Of a DNA stretch of 64,000 nt, positions 53,201 through 60,194 are shown in pieces (the stretch's first letter is position 1; every line of letters begins with the position of its first letter). The notes under the pieces were generated by a model. It did not search any database, had not been told where the DNA came from, and saw only the letters and a list, made by a program, of their open reading frames with translations. The position numbers and the translations under genes are program-made. The stretch is from F1-120-MAGs238 sp964484185 (GTDB lineage Bacteria; Planctomycetota; Phycisphaerae; Phycisphaerales; UBA1924): NCBI GenBank assembly GCA_964484185.1, contig CAZAEQ010000008.1, positions 75,315 through 139,314 of the forward strand. Reading direction: 5' to 3'.

Positions 53201-54137
53201 GTTGTTTCTTGCGGACCAACGGGAAGAACCAGACCCCCTGTACATCATTCCAGATCATCTACCACTGGACCGCACGGTCATTGATGTTGGGTCGTACTCA
53301 TGGCGCTGGTCTCCGGCGTTTCTTGCGGATTCTGCAATGCCAAAATTGATTGGAAAACTCTGGGAATTTCGAGACGGCGATCAACAGAATCGGAACCGAT
53401 TTCGCCTCCGATACCCTGCTCTGAGTACTGGCGTTGCACAGACAGCAAGGGCCGATCTTGTGCAGGTAGGAAGACATCTGCTATTTCGACAATTGACTGG
53501 CGAGCGAAAAGCTTGCGAAGTGCTTTCGCACGAGGTTCATAGAGCTGTTCTTAAGGAGACTCTTCTCGGTCAGCCTGAACAAGGCGGAGAAGTAAATTTG
53601 ATAGCGACGAGGGAGTCCGGGACACCTCCATTGGAGTTAGTGTCCGGGAATGCCGCAACCGTCGATTCCGCCCTTCCCCTAAACACGTCACAGCGGGCTC
53701 CGGAAGCGTGGGCGTCGAAGATGTGCGCTGCGATAGCAATCATCTATCCAAGACTGGGTACAGAGGCTGATCCTATTGATCAGCGCAGGAAAATTGCAAT
53801 TCTAAAGGAGGTAGCAATTGCGCTAGAAGCCGGAATTAGCGCTCCCCAGCCGAGACACGTGGGCCTCGTAATCACACTCTGGTGGTTCACGTCGGGACAT
53901 GAGAGCATTCCAAAGGTGAATGGCAAGGGGGCGGCCCGTCGAAGGATGCAGGCAATTAAGTGGTATCTCGATTGGCTTCGGACCGTCTATAAGGGCGGCA
54001 AGTGGCCGGAAGATGCTATTCGCGAACTTACGACTATCGGTGGCCCGGTCGTTGATAAACAGCTTGAAGAAGCATCTGTCGACACCGCCTGGACGGCGGC
54101 AAACAAGGTAATTTCTCGAATCCTTGGGGAGGATTAA
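50283..54137 (+). CDS. LRR-Roc GTPase (bacterial Roco protein)
   Basis: A 1,284-aa protein. Residues about 60-560 comprise around twenty leucine-rich repeats of about 24 aa (pattern LxxLxLxxNxIGDDGAxxL). A Roc-type small GTPase domain follows: P-loop LLGDGEVGKS (about 583-592), switch-II-like LFDFGGQSFLWGSH (about 646-658) and VVITHSRTR (about 745) where NKxD would be expected. The remaining 500 residues would hold a COR-like dimerisation region; the end is not recognised. Bacterial Roco proteins are GTPase dimers; the placement at the end of a defence island suggests a sensor-type immune protein, inferred only. Start at the ATG; a TTG 6 nt upstream is alternative. Confidence 0.85.
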   Translation: MRISDQLDQMSPVELSAMLDRARVEGWTQLALFDEESWEGLSHNGQLDYLDHWPISRIAITPALTESQLAQISRMKSLTYLVIGGIRVGPDGAQLLANTLSLTQLDLHLCSVGNDGAKALATLPLLTTLTLAGDSIGGDGLRQLALLPGLINLSLKYTPIDADSGQIFSLFRNLRTLDLSMQFGLRKSGIEFLTHLPSLRRLALKENGLDDEHARLISTLSDLQELDLCENRIGLEGIRHLSKLTALERLDLGAIGLSDREAVALSEFARLQSLALGGTRLSVEGMRSISRMSSLKELDLRSCGVDDETAQVLASHSGLTNLNLSFNRIGDSGAAALGQIKGLKDLRLRDNRIGDDGAHGLAGLEHLEVLNLNSNRLGPSGATALAQLRRLTRLNLGGNRIGDDGATSLSSLRRLSFLDISGNSVGSAGFRAICDLSNLVSLDAHTNNISDDGIPSVPQLANLVRINLSDNQIGDVGVRGLGKLPNLKRIHLAGNIISEVGVVELRNLQKLTCLDLSNNLIKLTPKLIGTLETLKRLTELHLTKNPDFEVGGDLPAKNPLVVLDRLRSKLAGTSRPWREVKIALLGDGEVGKSMIRWRLSGLPDELPPRAQDRTRAWERRSMTFAVEAGGSVSEANAEDREITAHLFDFGGQSFLWGSHRLFLGIKRSLYTVVARADIPLEGSGNRVVHWIRMVAAMREETICAMAEDEFQRRLERDDPDLDRKKSAYVERRIKDLNLILPWPPVAVVITHSRTRVRAEFDAELNLLKVSLHEFARTFGEIPLQIVDIGDKVQGSESDVEEIRSLLHDILVESKAISELWTSTATPAFFSLRNALAERFPLKHAANRIDEQLVPWITVQEYLDDISRDMGDPELALAYLPELRDVGIIHWVGDVGEHLVGAGDRVRDLIFNPAWAAGPMCEILWHTGTQEIVGVFPRSDLIRALRKHMGVPAARSAFAHSDQRLLELMIASKLLFLADQREEPDPLYIIPDHLPLDRTVIDVGSYSWRWSPAFLADSAMPKLIGKLWEFRDGDQQNRNRFRLRYPALSTGVAQTARADLVQVGRHLLFRQLTGERKACEVLSHEVHRAVLKETLLGQPEQGGEVNLIATRESGTPPLELVSGNAATVDSALPLNTSQRAPEAWASKMCAAIAIIYPRLGTEADPIDQRRKIAILKEVAIALEAGISAPQPRHVGLVITLWWFTSGHESIPKVNGKGAARRRMQAIKWYLDWLRTVYKGGKWPEDAIRELTTIGGPVVDKQLEEASVDTAWTAANKVISRILGED

Positions 54138-54199
54138 GGAAATCTAGCGGAAGTTCCGGAAGAACACAGTTCCGGGTTGGAATGTGTGGAGGTGGGCCG

Positions 54200-54658
54200 A
54201 TGTCCGGACATTCCGTCCTGGCCGGTTGCCCAAGCCACATGTCTGACGACCGTTTCGAGAATGACCATACCAATCCATCTGAGAAACCCACAAACAAAGA
54301 TCATGAAGGCGGGCTTGAGCCACAACAGCTCGGACTCGACGCAAATGTTCGACGCCTTCTCGGCGTGTTGGGGCTGACTCAATGTCGTGCCGAAACCAGT
54401 GTCGTGATCGCCGAATACGCCCGTGTGGTTAGTCGCGAGTTCTTTGAAGCGACGCTGGTGCACTTGGCGGACCTTCGACCAATCTGGACCGAACTGGTCA
54501 AGCGCAGACGCATGCGTGTGATGGACACCCTTCTGGACGAATTCATCTGGTTTACTAAGAATCAACGGTGCCAGCACGCTGCACCGGCCGAGATCGCCCG
54601 ACATATGAGGCTAATCACGGTTTTCGATTTAGGTGCCGAACTGGCGAAGCGACTTTGA
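54200..54658 (+). CDS. Protein of unknown function after the Roco gene
   Basis: A 152-aa protein, ATG chosen at MSGHSVLAGC; an earlier ATG 18 nt upstream is possible. Residues 1-45 are polar. The C-terminal 100 residues are helical (VRRLLGVLGLTQCRAETSVVI, ARVVSREFFEATLVHLADL, RMRVMDTLLDEFIWFTK). It begins 62 nt after the Roco gene and may be its partner. Last gene of element A. Family not recognised. Confidence 0.6.
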   Translation: MSGHSVLAGCPSHMSDDRFENDHTNPSEKPTNKDHEGGLEPQQLGLDANVRRLLGVLGLTQCRAETSVVIAEYARVVSREFFEATLVHLADLRPIWTELVKRRRMRVMDTLLDEFIWFTKNQRCQHAAPAEIARHMRLITVFDLGAELAKRL

Positions 54659-54700
54659 AGGCTGGTTCTGGCACGAAGGCTCTTTTGCTTGCCATCCTGA

Positions 54701-54721
54701 GCGCGGTGCATCACACCGCGC
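54701..54721. repeat. Palindrome near attR, copy 1
   Basis: GCGCGGTG, 5-nt spacer CATCA, CACCGCGC, followed by TC. Same core as the palindrome near attL. Confidence 0.7.
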
Positions 54722-54772
54722 TCAGATTCGCTTGAGTCCCGGCGTCACACCTCGATGAACTCGCGCAAACCA

Positions 54773-54791
54773 GCGAGGTGCATCACCGCGC
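54773..54791. repeat. Palindrome near attR, copy 2 (one mismatch)
   Basis: GCGAGGTG, spacer CAT, CACCGCGC. One arm differs from the consensus in one base. Confidence 0.6.
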
Positions 54792-56408
54792 ACAAATGTG
54801 GCCGCGAAATTCGCGCGGTGCATTCACCGCGCTCCTCTCGATAAGAACTCCCCCACCCTTGCTCCCACCAATGCGCGCGGTGTACACCGCGCTCCGCTGC
54901 GCAATGGGGTGCATACAGATACAACGATTGCATTGTTTGCAATCGAGAACCCCCCGTAATAACGTAGTACAGCCTACTCGTATGGTTTCTGTAAGGGCTT
55001 CCAAGCTGAACGTCGAGGGTTCGAATCCCTTCGCCCGCTTTGCTGAATTTGCGGCAGAATCTTGTGAAAACCCCGGCGAATGCTGGGGTTTTTCGTTGGC
55101 AGAGCGAGTTGTGTCAATCGCGCGTTGCTCGCCTGACTTCGCTTGAGTTCGCACCGATTCGCGCTCCAACTGCTGGCAGAATAGCTGGGGGTTGGCATCC
55201 GCGGTTCCTGTTGCCACTTGTGTATCGCGCTCGGGAGCGACACCCGGTAGCCGGTCCATTGCCGCTGAGGTGTCAGTCAACCCCAGCACGGTGTAATGCT
55301 TCAATGTGGTTCGATAGTCCGAGTGCCGCATGATTCGCTGGGCAACTTGGGGGGTAACGCCGGCGCGTGCTAATTGTGTCCCCAGCGTGGTGCGCAGTGC
55401 GTGCAAGTCGATTACTCGCCCTTCGCCGTCTTCCATTGCGATCCGTGTTTTGTGCTTCGCCTTGTCGCCTTCGCCAATCATTACCGGCTTGCCGTCGTCG
55501 TCAAGCACATTCACCCGCCGGGCGATGCCAGCCCGCAGGAAGTCTTTCAGCCGCGTTAGATCGCCGACGGTGTCAGACCACACCAGGGCGCCAGGAAGTG
55601 CTGGGTTCGCCTCCAGCCGCCGCCGCAGGGCATCGGCAAGTTGTGGGTGCATCGGCAATGTGTCTACCCGCTTGGCCTTGCCTTGCCGAATTGTGATTGT
55701 GGATTCGGCGAAGTTCACATCGCCCCACTTCAACCGTTGCATATCGCCCTTGCGAAGTCCCGCCAGTGCCGCTGCCAGGTACCACGCATCGCGTCCACGT
55801 TCGCGGGCGACAGTCAGCAGCCGGGACATTTCATCATCCGTCAGCGGGCGACGGACCCTCCGGCGATCGCGAGATTCGTCTTGCTTGCAAACTACCCGCA
55901 GTGGATTCGATTCAGCGCGTCCAGTCTTGACGCACCAACTGTAAAACGCGACCGCAATCTGCCGGGCGAAGTTGACCGACCGCGCCGCCAGCCCGCGATC
56001 TTTCAGCGCGGATAAGTGAAGTTCTAACGCATCGGCAGTCAATTCCGCCAGCCGCGTTGCTTTGCTTCCGGCGATCATCGCTTTGAGTTGTGTTTCTTTT
56101 TGCCCGACGTGGTGCGCCGCGTGTCCGGCGTGCTGGCAGTGGGCAATATACGCCACCGCGTGGTCGGCAAGTGGCTTGCGCCCTTCCATTGCGAAACGAT
56201 CGTCGCGGGGGTCAATTACCAGATCGCGCCGCAAGGCACAATCCGCAACCAATTTGGTTAGGATTCTTTCAGCCGATGCCCGATCGGTGGTGCGGGTCGA
56301 ATGTTCGCGCCGCTTGCCGGCGTGGTCCCAGTAGGACGCAATCCAGGGGCCTTTGCCAGTCTTGCGAAATAGTGATCCAGTTCCCTTGCTTCGTTGATTG
56401 CGTGCCAT
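54783..56408 (-). CDS. Tyrosine integrase of element B, reading through attR into element A
   Basis: A 541-aa integrase. Catalytic motifs: ALAGLRKGDMQ (Arg I), DLHALRTTLGT (His-x-x-Arg), IMRHSDYRTT and KHYTVLGL (Tyr). The core-binding domain is at about residues 75-185. Residues about 455-471 (KGFEPSTFSLEA) are the antisense translation of the tRNA-Gly att core, common in integrases whose 3' end overlaps the tRNA. The last 70 residues are translation of the palindromes at the right end of element A and are probably accidental. The native protein probably ended within or near the att core. It starts 4 nt after the XRE regulator gene and is likely co-transcribed with it. Confidence 0.9.
   Translation of the reverse strand: MARNQRSKGTGSLFRKTGKGPWIASYWDHAGKRREHSTRTTDRASAERILTKLVADCALRRDLVIDPRDDRFAMEGRKPLADHAVAYIAHCQHAGHAAHHVGQKETQLKAMIAGSKATRLAELTADALELHLSALKDRGLAARSVNFARQIAVAFYSWCVKTGRAESNPLRVVCKQDESRDRRRVRRPLTDDEMSRLLTVARERGRDAWYLAAALAGLRKGDMQRLKWGDVNFAESTITIRQGKAKRVDTLPMHPQLADALRRRLEANPALPGALVWSDTVGDLTRLKDFLRAGIARRVNVLDDDGKPVMIGEGDKAKHKTRIAMEDGEGRVIDLHALRTTLGTQLARAGVTPQVAQRIMRHSDYRTTLKHYTVLGLTDTSAAMDRLPGVAPERDTQVATGTADANPQLFCQQLERESVRTQAKSGEQRAIDTTRSANEKPQHSPGFSQDSAANSAKRAKGFEPSTFSLEALTETIRVGCTTLLRGVLDCKQCNRCICMHPIAQRSAVYTARIGGSKGGGVLIERSAVNAPREFRGHICAR
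54813..54832. repeat. Palindrome near attR, copy 3
   Basis: GCGCGGTG, spacer CATT, CACCGCGC, followed by TCC. Confidence 0.7.
54875..54892. repeat. Palindrome near attR, copy 4, closest match to the attL copy
   Basis: GCGCGGTGTACACCGCGC is a perfect 18-bp palindrome followed by TCCGC; the copy at 17786-17804 has one extra central base and the same TCCGC. It ends 105 bp before the attR core. Confidence 0.8.
54998..55044 (+). repeat. attR core: second copy of the 47-bp tRNA-Gly repeat
   Basis: Identical to 17667-17713, flanks different. It carries only the 3' half of the tRNA (from the anticodon loop), so it is not a functional tRNA. It is also the left end of element B. Confidence 0.93.
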
Positions 56409-56411
56409 TCG

Positions 56412-56624
56412 TTACCGTCCCTTCGTCTTGGTCTTGGGTTCGATTGTAATCTTCAAACCTAAGTAGTCCGCCAGCCGTTCGATTGTGTCCACAGTCATTC
56501 CGCTCTCGCCACTTAGCAGCCGCGATAGTTGGCTACGGGCCACTTTCGCACCCTTGGAGATTGCATACGGGGTCTCATCACTTGCCCTTACCGCTGCCCG
56601 AATTGCGTTCGTAAGAGTTGCCAT
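56412..56624 (-). CDS. XRE-family HTH regulator
   Basis: A 70-aa protein, essentially one HTH domain: AISKGAKVARSQLSRLLSGESGMTVDTIERLADYLGL in extent, with the recognition helix in SQLSRLLSGES. It starts the integrase transcript (4-nt gap to the integrase ATG) and likely represses integrase expression or its own promoter. The phage Cro/CI-like lineage is inferred from the fold. Confidence 0.88.
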   Translation of the reverse strand: MATLTNAIRAAVRASDETPYAISKGAKVARSQLSRLLSGESGMTVDTIERLADYLGLKITIEPKTKTKGR

Positions 56625-56718
56625 GGTCAGACTATATCCGATCCGTTGCTATGCCGCAACTAAACTTTCTGCCTCGCCAACCACACATATGGAATTCTCA
56701 GCCCACCGAGATTGGTGT

Positions 56719-58419
56719 TCACAGGGTCTCCCGATCGTTACTTGTGGTGCATAGTGCGCCAGAGTCGTCTTTGTGCGCCTTGCTCTTGAGATTGACGTTC
56801 TTTGGCTCCGTTGGCGCACTTTGGGGAATTGACCACACCCACCGACCGCCAACTGAGTAGCCCTCCCGATCCGCTACCACTCCCAGCGATTTCTTTGCAC
56901 GATCCAGCGTGCGGGGCTTTATGCCGTCACTCTCTGCGAGAGCTTTCACTTCCTTCGCCGCTCGAGCACCATCGGAGAGAACATCCCGCAGCCATTCCGT
57001 TGCCTCTTCCAACGCTCCTGTCCCAACACTGTCACCGCTATCACTCCCGAGCGCGTCGTCAGCACTCAGGTTCACAGCATCTGCCTCCCAGACGACAATC
57101 GGGCTTCCACCTACTCCGGGCTCGATTCGATATGCAAGCCCGCCAGTATCCGGGGCCAAGTTGTTCTTGATTGGCAATAGCAGCCGCCGCCCTTCATCGT
57201 CCTTGTCCTTACTGACTGCCCACGCGGCCCGTGCCGCCGCAGCGAACGCAAGGGAACCGATTGCCCTATAGATCGCTGGACCGCCACCGCTCTTGTTGAG
57301 ATGCGTCACGGCGACTATGGCGACCTTGTGACGCGCTGCGAGTTCGGCGAAGGGAGCAAGCAGCCCACGAATCTCGGCGTTCTTGTGCGAGTCGGTACCT
57401 CCCAGGTACGCCGTCAAGGGATCAATCACCACCAGCCGGCAGTCCTCAATGCTAATGATCGCCTGCTCCAGTGCTTGTAAATCCTTCGACAGGTCAAACG
57501 TGCGAGCAGCCGTTCGCCCATTTGTCACCGTTCGGATTGCCTCAATTGCGACAATACGACGTAGATCAGCTCCAGCCGCTATCAACCTTGGAACGATCGT
57601 GTCAGCAACCCCGTCCTCGGCATTCAGAAGTATGACACCGCCGGGAGACTGTGAAATTTGAGGAGAATCTGGCCAGGGCAACCCCCGCGACACCCTTGCC
57701 GCCATGTCCAATGTCAGAAATGACTTGCCTAGGCCAGGATCACCAGCTACCAATGTGAGCTTCCCGACGGCGAAACGCCCAGGCCACAGCCAGTCTACGA
57801 GTTCGGGCTTTACTTCCGACAGCTGAATCAGCACTGGCATGCCGTCGATCGGTGCAGCTTCCGGCTTGATCGCAACCGCGTCAAAAGCGAGCGAAAGAAA
57901 GGTCGCTGCATCCGCACCTGCAATCACAGCATCGCGTGCATCTTTGGAGCCGTTTGGTGGCGCAATCTTTCGCAGGCTCTCGCACTTGCGAGCCAAGTGC
58001 TCGACGATCTTTCTAGTTGTGCTGGCTCCCGCGTCATCCGCATCCTCAACGATGACAATGTGAAGTCCGGGAAGCACCGCCGCAAGCATTTCGATGCACA
58101 GGTTTGCAGCCGGAATGCCAATAACGTCCAGTCCGAGCCCCATCAAAGCAGCAGTATCACTTGCGCCCTCCGTAATGAAAATGGGGTTGTCACGACTGGT
58201 CCCCGCATAGTTGTCAAGCGGCCAAGATGCAATCAAGCCGCGCCTTGCGCCGCGTTTGAAATCTTTCCGACCGTCGGAATAGCGATAGGCCGTGCCAATG
58301 ACTTCACCATTGGCATCGCGCTCGTCAATTGCCCAGCGTGGACCGTCAGGACGGGCGATCTTTGCCCATGCTTCAGGAGTCACGCCTTCGGGTACTTGCG
58401 GATCGGTTGGGCGACTCAT
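56719..58419 (-). CDS. Replication protein: Toprim domain fused to RepA-like RecA-fold ATPase
   Basis: A 566-aa protein. Residues about 70-170 form a Toprim domain (PIFITEGASDTAALMGLGL, IVIVEDADDAGAST with the paired acids), typical of primases. Residues about 185-420 are the RecA-fold ATPase: WLWPGRFAVGKLTLVAGDPGLGKS, VILLNAEDGVADTIVPRLI, VVIDPLTAYLGG, AIVAVTHLNKSGGG. The C-terminal segment (ATEWLRDVLSDGARAAKEVKAL) is HTH-like. The core resembles 22923-24638 of element A. Start is the ATG overlapping the preceding stop (ATGA). Likely combined primase-helicase or loader of the element. Confidence 0.87.
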   Translation of the reverse strand: MSRPTDPQVPEGVTPEAWAKIARPDGPRWAIDERDANGEVIGTAYRYSDGRKDFKRGARRGLIASWPLDNYAGTSRDNPIFITEGASDTAALMGLGLDVIGIPAANLCIEMLAAVLPGLHIVIVEDADDAGASTTRKIVEHLARKCESLRKIAPPNGSKDARDAVIAGADAATFLSLAFDAVAIKPEAAPIDGMPVLIQLSEVKPELVDWLWPGRFAVGKLTLVAGDPGLGKSFLTLDMAARVSRGLPWPDSPQISQSPGGVILLNAEDGVADTIVPRLIAAGADLRRIVAIEAIRTVTNGRTAARTFDLSKDLQALEQAIISIEDCRLVVIDPLTAYLGGTDSHKNAEIRGLLAPFAELAARHKVAIVAVTHLNKSGGGPAIYRAIGSLAFAAAARAAWAVSKDKDDEGRRLLLPIKNNLAPDTGGLAYRIEPGVGGSPIVVWEADAVNLSADDALGSDSGDSVGTGALEEATEWLRDVLSDGARAAKEVKALAESDGIKPRTLDRAKKSLGVVADREGYSVGGRWVWSIPQSAPTEPKNVNLKSKAHKDDSGALCTTSNDRETL

Positions 58420-58691
58420 GAGCGCATTCCTTTCCGAACCCGGTCTGCAGCGCCACCTTCGGTCGGGCATCCGCACGCTATCCAGGCAGCGAGTTCCGCG
58501 GGCACATACCGCACTGATCTCCCGATTTTTCGAGAGGGAACGGCTTTGCAGTTGGTGAGTACCCACAAGCGGCGCGCGCCCATACACAACAAGATCCTCG
58601 CCGCCTTGGCGTCGATAAGCAGTGGCTCCGAACCAGCGCGTGCGCCCAAAGAGGCGGTTGCGGCCGAAATTAAAGTCCGTGCATCACTCAC
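58416..58691 (-). CDS. Small HTH protein of element B replication operon
   Basis: A 91-aa protein with a helix-turn-helix like segment (PLLIDAKAARILLCMGARRLWVLTNCKAVPSRKIGRSVRYVPAELAAWI; key part SRKIGRSVRYVP). Its stop overlaps the ATPase start, and its start overlaps the previous gene's stop. It occupies the position of element A's DUF1580-like gene. Confidence 0.72.
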   Translation of the reverse strand: MSDARTLISAATASLGARAGSEPLLIDAKAARILLCMGARRLWVLTNCKAVPSRKIGRSVRYVPAELAAWIACGCPTEGGAADRVRKGMRS

Positions 58692-58873
58692 TTGGCACCG
58701 CCTTTGGATTGCTGCGCTACCAGCGCCTTCAGCACTGCTTCCAGTTCAAACATTCGACGGCGACCGGCACGAATGCATGGGAGGCGACCAGCGTCGGCCT
58801 CGCGCTTCAGCCAGGCCGCCGGCAATCGAGTTGCGCGTGCGAGTGCTTCCAATCTGATGTAGGGGTGTTCCAT
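58688..58873 (-). CDS. Small MerR/excisionase-like HTH protein
   Basis: A 61-aa protein with LEALARATRLPAAWLKREADAGRLPCIRAGRRRMFELEAV as the HTH_17-like region. Similar in layout and several residues to the 68-aa HTH protein of element A. First gene of an overlapping three-gene operon, 54 nt downstream of the paired dyads. Confidence 0.78.
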   Translation of the reverse strand: MEHPYIRLEALARATRLPAAWLKREADAGRLPCIRAGRRRMFELEAVLKALVAQQSKGGAK

Positions 58874-58926
58874 GCATAGAGCATCGCATGGAATTCAGTG
58901 AAGTCACGCATGAAGCCGGAGTAGCC

Positions 58927-58981
58927 TGCTTTGAAGCCGAAATCGGCTTCCTAATCTGCTTTAAAGCCGATTATCGGCTTT
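58927..58981. promoter_or_regulatory. Two 30-bp-spaced dyads upstream of the HTH operon
   Basis: Motif 1 at 58927-58950 (TGCTTTGAAGCCGA and ATCGGCTTC) and motif 2 at 58957-58981 (TGCTTTAAAGCCGA and ATCGGCTTT), start to start 30 bp, so on the same face of the helix. Each contains the inverted repeat AAGCCGAnnTCGGCTT. They overlap the end of the 394-aa gene and sit upstream of the leftward HTH operon: a probable operator or iteron. Confidence 0.65.
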
Positions 58982-60145
58982 GATTCGTGGCAGGTAACGC
59001 TTCCAGATTACCGCTACTTCTGGACCGCACCGCCAAGATCCACTTTCAAGAGTTGAAATAAGGGCTGGCAAGGAAGGACCGTAATTGAATTTAGCGGCGG
59101 CACTCCCAAATAGGCCATGATCGATGCCGGCGAGCTTACGAATTTCTCGGAATACGTCCGCGCCCATGAGGCCGCGAGTGATACTCAACAAATAGTCCAT
59201 GGTGAGGACAGTCGGGTCGAGTGGTGAAGAGATGCTCTGGGTAGTCGGACTCTCGGGGCCGCCAGCAGAATCAGCTCGGACCTTCCGCTGAGGCGCACTG
59301 CCCGCCACCTGATCGGCGAGCCATAGTTCGAGGTGAAACAACATCTGTTCCGCTATATCCGGTGGCAGTTTGTCGACACGCAAGGGAGGTTGACCATTTT
59401 CGAGATCATTGTCGTCCGCAATAAAACGTCCACGGAACGCCACATACGCAGGAAAGTCGGAAAGATCTGAATACGGAGGTTTCTGCACAATTGGTCGAAT
59501 GGCTCCCGTATCTGCTAAACCACCGAGCCAATAAAACATAACCGTTTGAAAATCACTCTCGGAAAACAATTCCAATGTTCCCGGTGCGACGTCGTAGGGA
59601 TGGGGCAGAATTTCCCAGTCAGACGGGTCGGCGACCCAAACCTTCCAGCGAAAGGCAACAAACTCCTCTGAGTCGATAGCAGACTGATATTCGGACGCCA
59701 TCTGCTCCTTCTGGGAGTCGGGAGTAGTCGGAGACTGGTAGATTTGGTCTCGGTCAAAAGCTGCAATCGCGACCTCGATGGAGCGAGATTTCAGGGGTTC
59801 GGGCAAGTTGCTTCCCCACCCGAATGGTTCGAGTTCTTGAGCGAGTGTTGAAGGACATAAACCCTCCACATCTTCAACGAAACAAGGACCCCTGTCGATG
59901 ATGGCGGGATCTATGAGACTGCTTTGAGCCAACACCGCTCGGGCAAGTGTTTTTCTCCGTTTGCCTTGGGCGTCGCTTTTGGCTTGAAGCCGAGCGGCGA
60001 GCGCCAACTGGGCACCGAGAGAATTTTGTATCGCGTGCCTGCATATTGGATTGTTTCTTGCAAGCTCTCGCACCCTTCTCTGGACCAGTTTAAGACGATC
60101 CAAATCCCCGTGAGCCACATCTCCACTTTGCATGAGAATCTCCAT
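58961..60145 (-). CDS. Protein of unknown function of element B
   Basis: A 394-aa protein. The N-terminal 60 residues are basic and helical (DRLKLVQRRVRELARNNPICRHAIQNSL...). The middle is rich in Trp and acidic residues (FRWKVWVADPSDWEILPHPYDV). No domain is recognised. The stop codon lies within the second dyad of 58927-58981. It diverges from the gene at 60195. It may be a cargo or structural gene. Confidence 0.6.
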   Translation of the reverse strand: MEILMQSGDVAHGDLDRLKLVQRRVRELARNNPICRHAIQNSLGAQLALAARLQAKSDAQGKRRKTLARAVLAQSSLIDPAIIDRGPCFVEDVEGLCPSTLAQELEPFGWGSNLPEPLKSRSIEVAIAAFDRDQIYQSPTTPDSQKEQMASEYQSAIDSEEFVAFRWKVWVADPSDWEILPHPYDVAPGTLELFSESDFQTVMFYWLGGLADTGAIRPIVQKPPYSDLSDFPAYVAFRGRFIADDNDLENGQPPLRVDKLPPDIAEQMLFHLELWLADQVAGSAPQRKVRADSAGGPESPTTQSISSPLDPTVLTMDYLLSITRGLMGADVFREIRKLAGIDHGLFGSAAAKFNYGPSLPALISTLESGSWRCGPEVAVIWKRYLPRIKADNRL

Positions 60146-60194
60146 TTCAAATTGCCGTTCCCTCTCCGCATAGCGGAATTGTTAGCTCGCGACT

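Larger units (their letters stand above)
17667..55044. mobile_element. Element A: 37.3-kb integrative, satellite-like genomic island in tRNA-Gly
   Basis: Bounded by the 47-bp att repeats, with an integrase gene 117 nt inside attL. Near-identical GCGCGGTG..CACCGCGC palindromes lie inside both ends. Content: integration, replication ATPase, ParB-methyltransferase, terminase subunits, a second recombinase, and then defence and cargo genes. No portal, capsid or tail gene is visible, which argues for a phage satellite or a terminase-carrying mobilisable island rather than a complete prophage. Whether it is still mobile is unknown. Confidence 0.85.
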
